Below are positions 62,456-64,000 of a stretch of 64,000 bases of DNA, piece by piece; position 1 is the stretch's first letter; every line of letters begins with the position of its first letter. This stretch comes from Triops longicaudatus (Eukaryota; Arthropoda; Branchiopoda; Notostraca; Triopsidae), in the NCBI GenBank assembly GCA_022885665.1, contig JAGQDJ010000019.1, forward strand, positions 833,754 through 897,753, read 5' to 3'. The translations under genes were made by a program, and so were the position numbers. The notes under the pieces were generated by a model, which saw only the letters and a list, made by a program, of their open reading frames with translations, was not told where the DNA came from and made no database searches.

Positions 62456-62917
62456 TTTTTTTTTTTTTTTCATTGGTTAATAATGTATTGATTTGTAGGT
62501 CATATGCAGCAAGGTGGCTCCCCAAGTCCATTTGATCGTAACTTGGGTACCAAGATGGCTGCTAAAGCTGTGGAATGGATGATCGAGAAGCTGCAAGCGT
62601 CTACCAATGAGGAAGGAGTTGTTTGTGCCAATACACCTGACACTGCAGTGCTGCTAGGTATCATTGGACGTCATTATTCGTATTCCCCAGTTGAAGAGCT
62701 GAAACACCAAGCGGACTTCAAGTAAATGGGCTCTCTTTGTACTTGTGTCATTGCTGCGGAATAAATATTGTTACTTTTTTTTAGACATCGCTTGCCGAAG
62801 CATCAATGGTGGCTAAAACTTCGTCCGCTTTTGCGCATCTTCGCCAAACACGATTCGGTCTACGAAGAAGAGAGTGTGGCGGTGGGTCTCGAGGACGGAA
62901 GCGAGGGCTTGTCTTAA
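58317..62917 (+). CDS. PFK: ATP-dependent 6-phosphofructokinase
   Basis: Fifteen exons (58317-58431, 58486-58637, 58702-58891, 58959-59169, one of 59267-59375 or 59586-59694, 59868-60056, 60112-60302, 60539-60623, 61359-61505, 61574-61732, 61785-61937, 61991-62220, 62294-62391, 62499-62721, 62785-62917) give 794 residues. PFK phosphorylates fructose 6-phosphate in glycolysis. It is the duplicated eukaryotic form. The N-terminal half has TSGGDSQGMN, GGDGSLTGAN, the catalytic GSIDNDFCGTD and GHVQRGGSPSAFDR. The C-terminal half repeats the pattern with APACGMNAAV, IIGGFEAY, ETMGGFCGYLA and GHMQQGGSPSPFDR. The start GCCATGG is an ideal context. Exon 5 exists in two versions, and the exon 8 to 9 intron holds two candidate 21-bp exons. 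A poly(A) signal is at 63750-63755. Confidence 0.97.
59267..59375 (+). CDS. PFK: PFK alternative exon 5a
   Basis: This 109-bp exon covers residues 223-259, directly after GRHCG, and includes the conserved SEADYVF. It differs from 5b at 11 of 36 full residues. It ends CAG followed by GCAAGG, a GC donor. Using both copies would break the frame because each enters in phase 2 and leaves in phase 0, so the copies must be mutually exclusive. Confidence 0.9.
59586..59694 (+). CDS. PFK: PFK alternative exon 5b
   Basis: Same length and phases as 5a, with a good acceptor (CCCCGTGCAG). It contains SEADYVFVPEW where 5a has SEADYVFCPEN. It also ends CAG followed by a GC donor (GCAAGC). Tandem exon duplication with mutually exclusive splicing at this point of PFK is known in arthropods. 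Confidence 0.9.
60746..60965 (+). other. Two candidate 21-bp microexons in the PFK linker intron
   Basis: At 60746-60766 and 60945-60965, AG and GT sites enclose exactly 21 bp each, both in phase 0 and without stops, coding KRDKLQK and QDTLWMQ. The second has a strong pyrimidine tract and GCAG acceptor. The surrounding intron (60624-61358) is the longest inside the PFK coding region and falls at the linker between the two halves, a place where extra residues are tolerated. Skipping both also keeps the frame. Confidence 0.4.
62420..62470. repeat. Poly-T tract in PFK intron 13
   Basis: 35 T, one G, then 15 T, filling much of a 107-bp intron between exons 13 and 14. It may partly serve as a pyrimidine tract. 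Length is likely to vary between individuals or be a sequencing estimate. Confidence 0.9.
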
Positions 62918-64000
62918 GGTTTTCCAAAGAACTTTAAATCTAGTCCGAGAGTGAAATATTTGATGTTCCGTGGCTCGTAGGCATACGCTGTTATTGCAGT
63001 GTTAAAAGATAAAATAAGTATACATTGATTCCCCGTTTTACCCTGTGTCCCTGTTTCAGTGACAGTTTTCGGACCTGTTGCAGCTTTACGTGTCCTCCGA
63101 TTCAAAATCGAATAACATAAACACTCGGTACATGTAGAGCCCCATATTTTGGTAGGTTCTGGAAGCCTAGGAATTGCTAATTGGTTTTGTTCTAATTATT
63201 TTAATGTGTCATCTGTACAACTTTTGAAAACCTTCGATAAACACTTGTAAAGCTCTAAACAATCTGAGTCGTATTTATATCATTTCATTTGCGAAAGTAC
63301 TAAAATATATGAACACGGTTGAGTGCATGCATTCATCAAAATACATAAGGAAATAGAAGGGTAGGCATGAAAGTAGATTCGTATTTTGGTGACCGTGTGC
63401 AAAAAAATAGAATTCTGCGATCAAATCTGAGGAGTTACTAAGGGAGTAAGTTCCGTAGAGTGAACGTGGTGAAGGATAGTTTAAGAGCCTTGACCAGACC
63501 CGTAAAATCCCTCTTAATTGTGTCTCGACATACTAGGACTGAAGGTTCTGTGTTGAATGTTATTTTTCGAAACGTTAGTACCTATAATCTTTCCCAATGA
63601 ACCCAAGCTCGTGACATTTTCACATGACGCAAGAAGTCACCCAGTCCATAAACCCCTTGAGCAGGTCGTTATGTAAGTCCCTGTATACCGGATGTCGGGC
63701 CTAGTACGTGGATTATTCTGATGTTTCTTTTTTTTTCAATTTACGTGTCAATAAAATGCCAGAGACAATGTTTTTACTATTATTTTTTTTTTTAAATCAA
63801 GTCTTTCTATTGTAAACTATTTTTTTCTTTTTGTGTAAAGGATTGACTACATCCGAAAGTAGTAGCCTTATATCGGTAACATGTAGGTGAGCCACTTAAT
63901 GAATAGACTGTATAGATTTCTCATTTCCGAGTATATTTTTGCTGTTGCTACTATTCTTATTTCGTAGGTCAGTAGGTGTCTCTTATCGGCCTTGTTAGGT
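62918..64000 (+). other. PFK 3' UTR and downstream sequence
   Basis: An AATAAA signal at 63750-63755 lies 833 bp past the stop, with T-rich sequence following. No further gene was recognised up to the window edge. Confidence 0.45.

Overview
The window is animal nuclear DNA: ten recognisable protein genes split by short introns (mostly 50-110 bp, GT-AG), several with conserved metazoan domain sets. The short introns, the gene spacing, the arthropod-style alternative exons in phosphofructokinase and a Slowdown/EGFL7-type gene point to an arthropod. The layout would fit a branchiopod crustacean such as Daphnia, but that placement is inference; no species marker was identified. For all ten genes I joined exons by hand so that splice phases agree and the total coding length is a multiple of three. 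N-terminal starts are less certain where stated.

Left part (1-24.7 kb): an intergenic stretch with a small TA-flanked inverted-repeat element; an EMI1/FBXO5-type F-box inhibitor of the anaphase-promoting complex (+); acid sphingomyelinase (-), tail to tail with it; a 5.5 kb gap with a second small inverted-repeat element; thioredoxin-like 1 (+) and mitochondrial poly(A) polymerase (-), whose stop codons lie only 91 bp apart; a retinol-dehydrogenase-type SDR (+), divergent from the polymerase; and ACBD3/GCP60 (-).

Middle (24.8-39 kb): a third inverted-repeat element, a 12-exon organic anion transporter (-) with a 1.9 kb repeat-containing intron, and a sugar-transporter-family MFS protein (+) whose transmembrane body is a single uninterrupted exon and whose leader may carry two short upstream ORFs.

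Right part (39-64 kb): an EGFL7/Slowdown-type secreted EMI-EGF-coiled-coil gene with what look like two alternative signal-peptide first exons 9.5 kb apart, sharing splice phase and general design; TDP2 (-), tail to tail with it; and phosphofructokinase (+) with two mutually exclusive 109-bp exons, both followed by GC (not GT) donors, plus two candidate 21-bp microexons in the linker intron. The genes serve unrelated housekeeping, transport, signalling and repair roles; nothing suggests a functional cluster. The most interesting parts are the alternative-exon architectures of the EGFL7-type and PFK genes.
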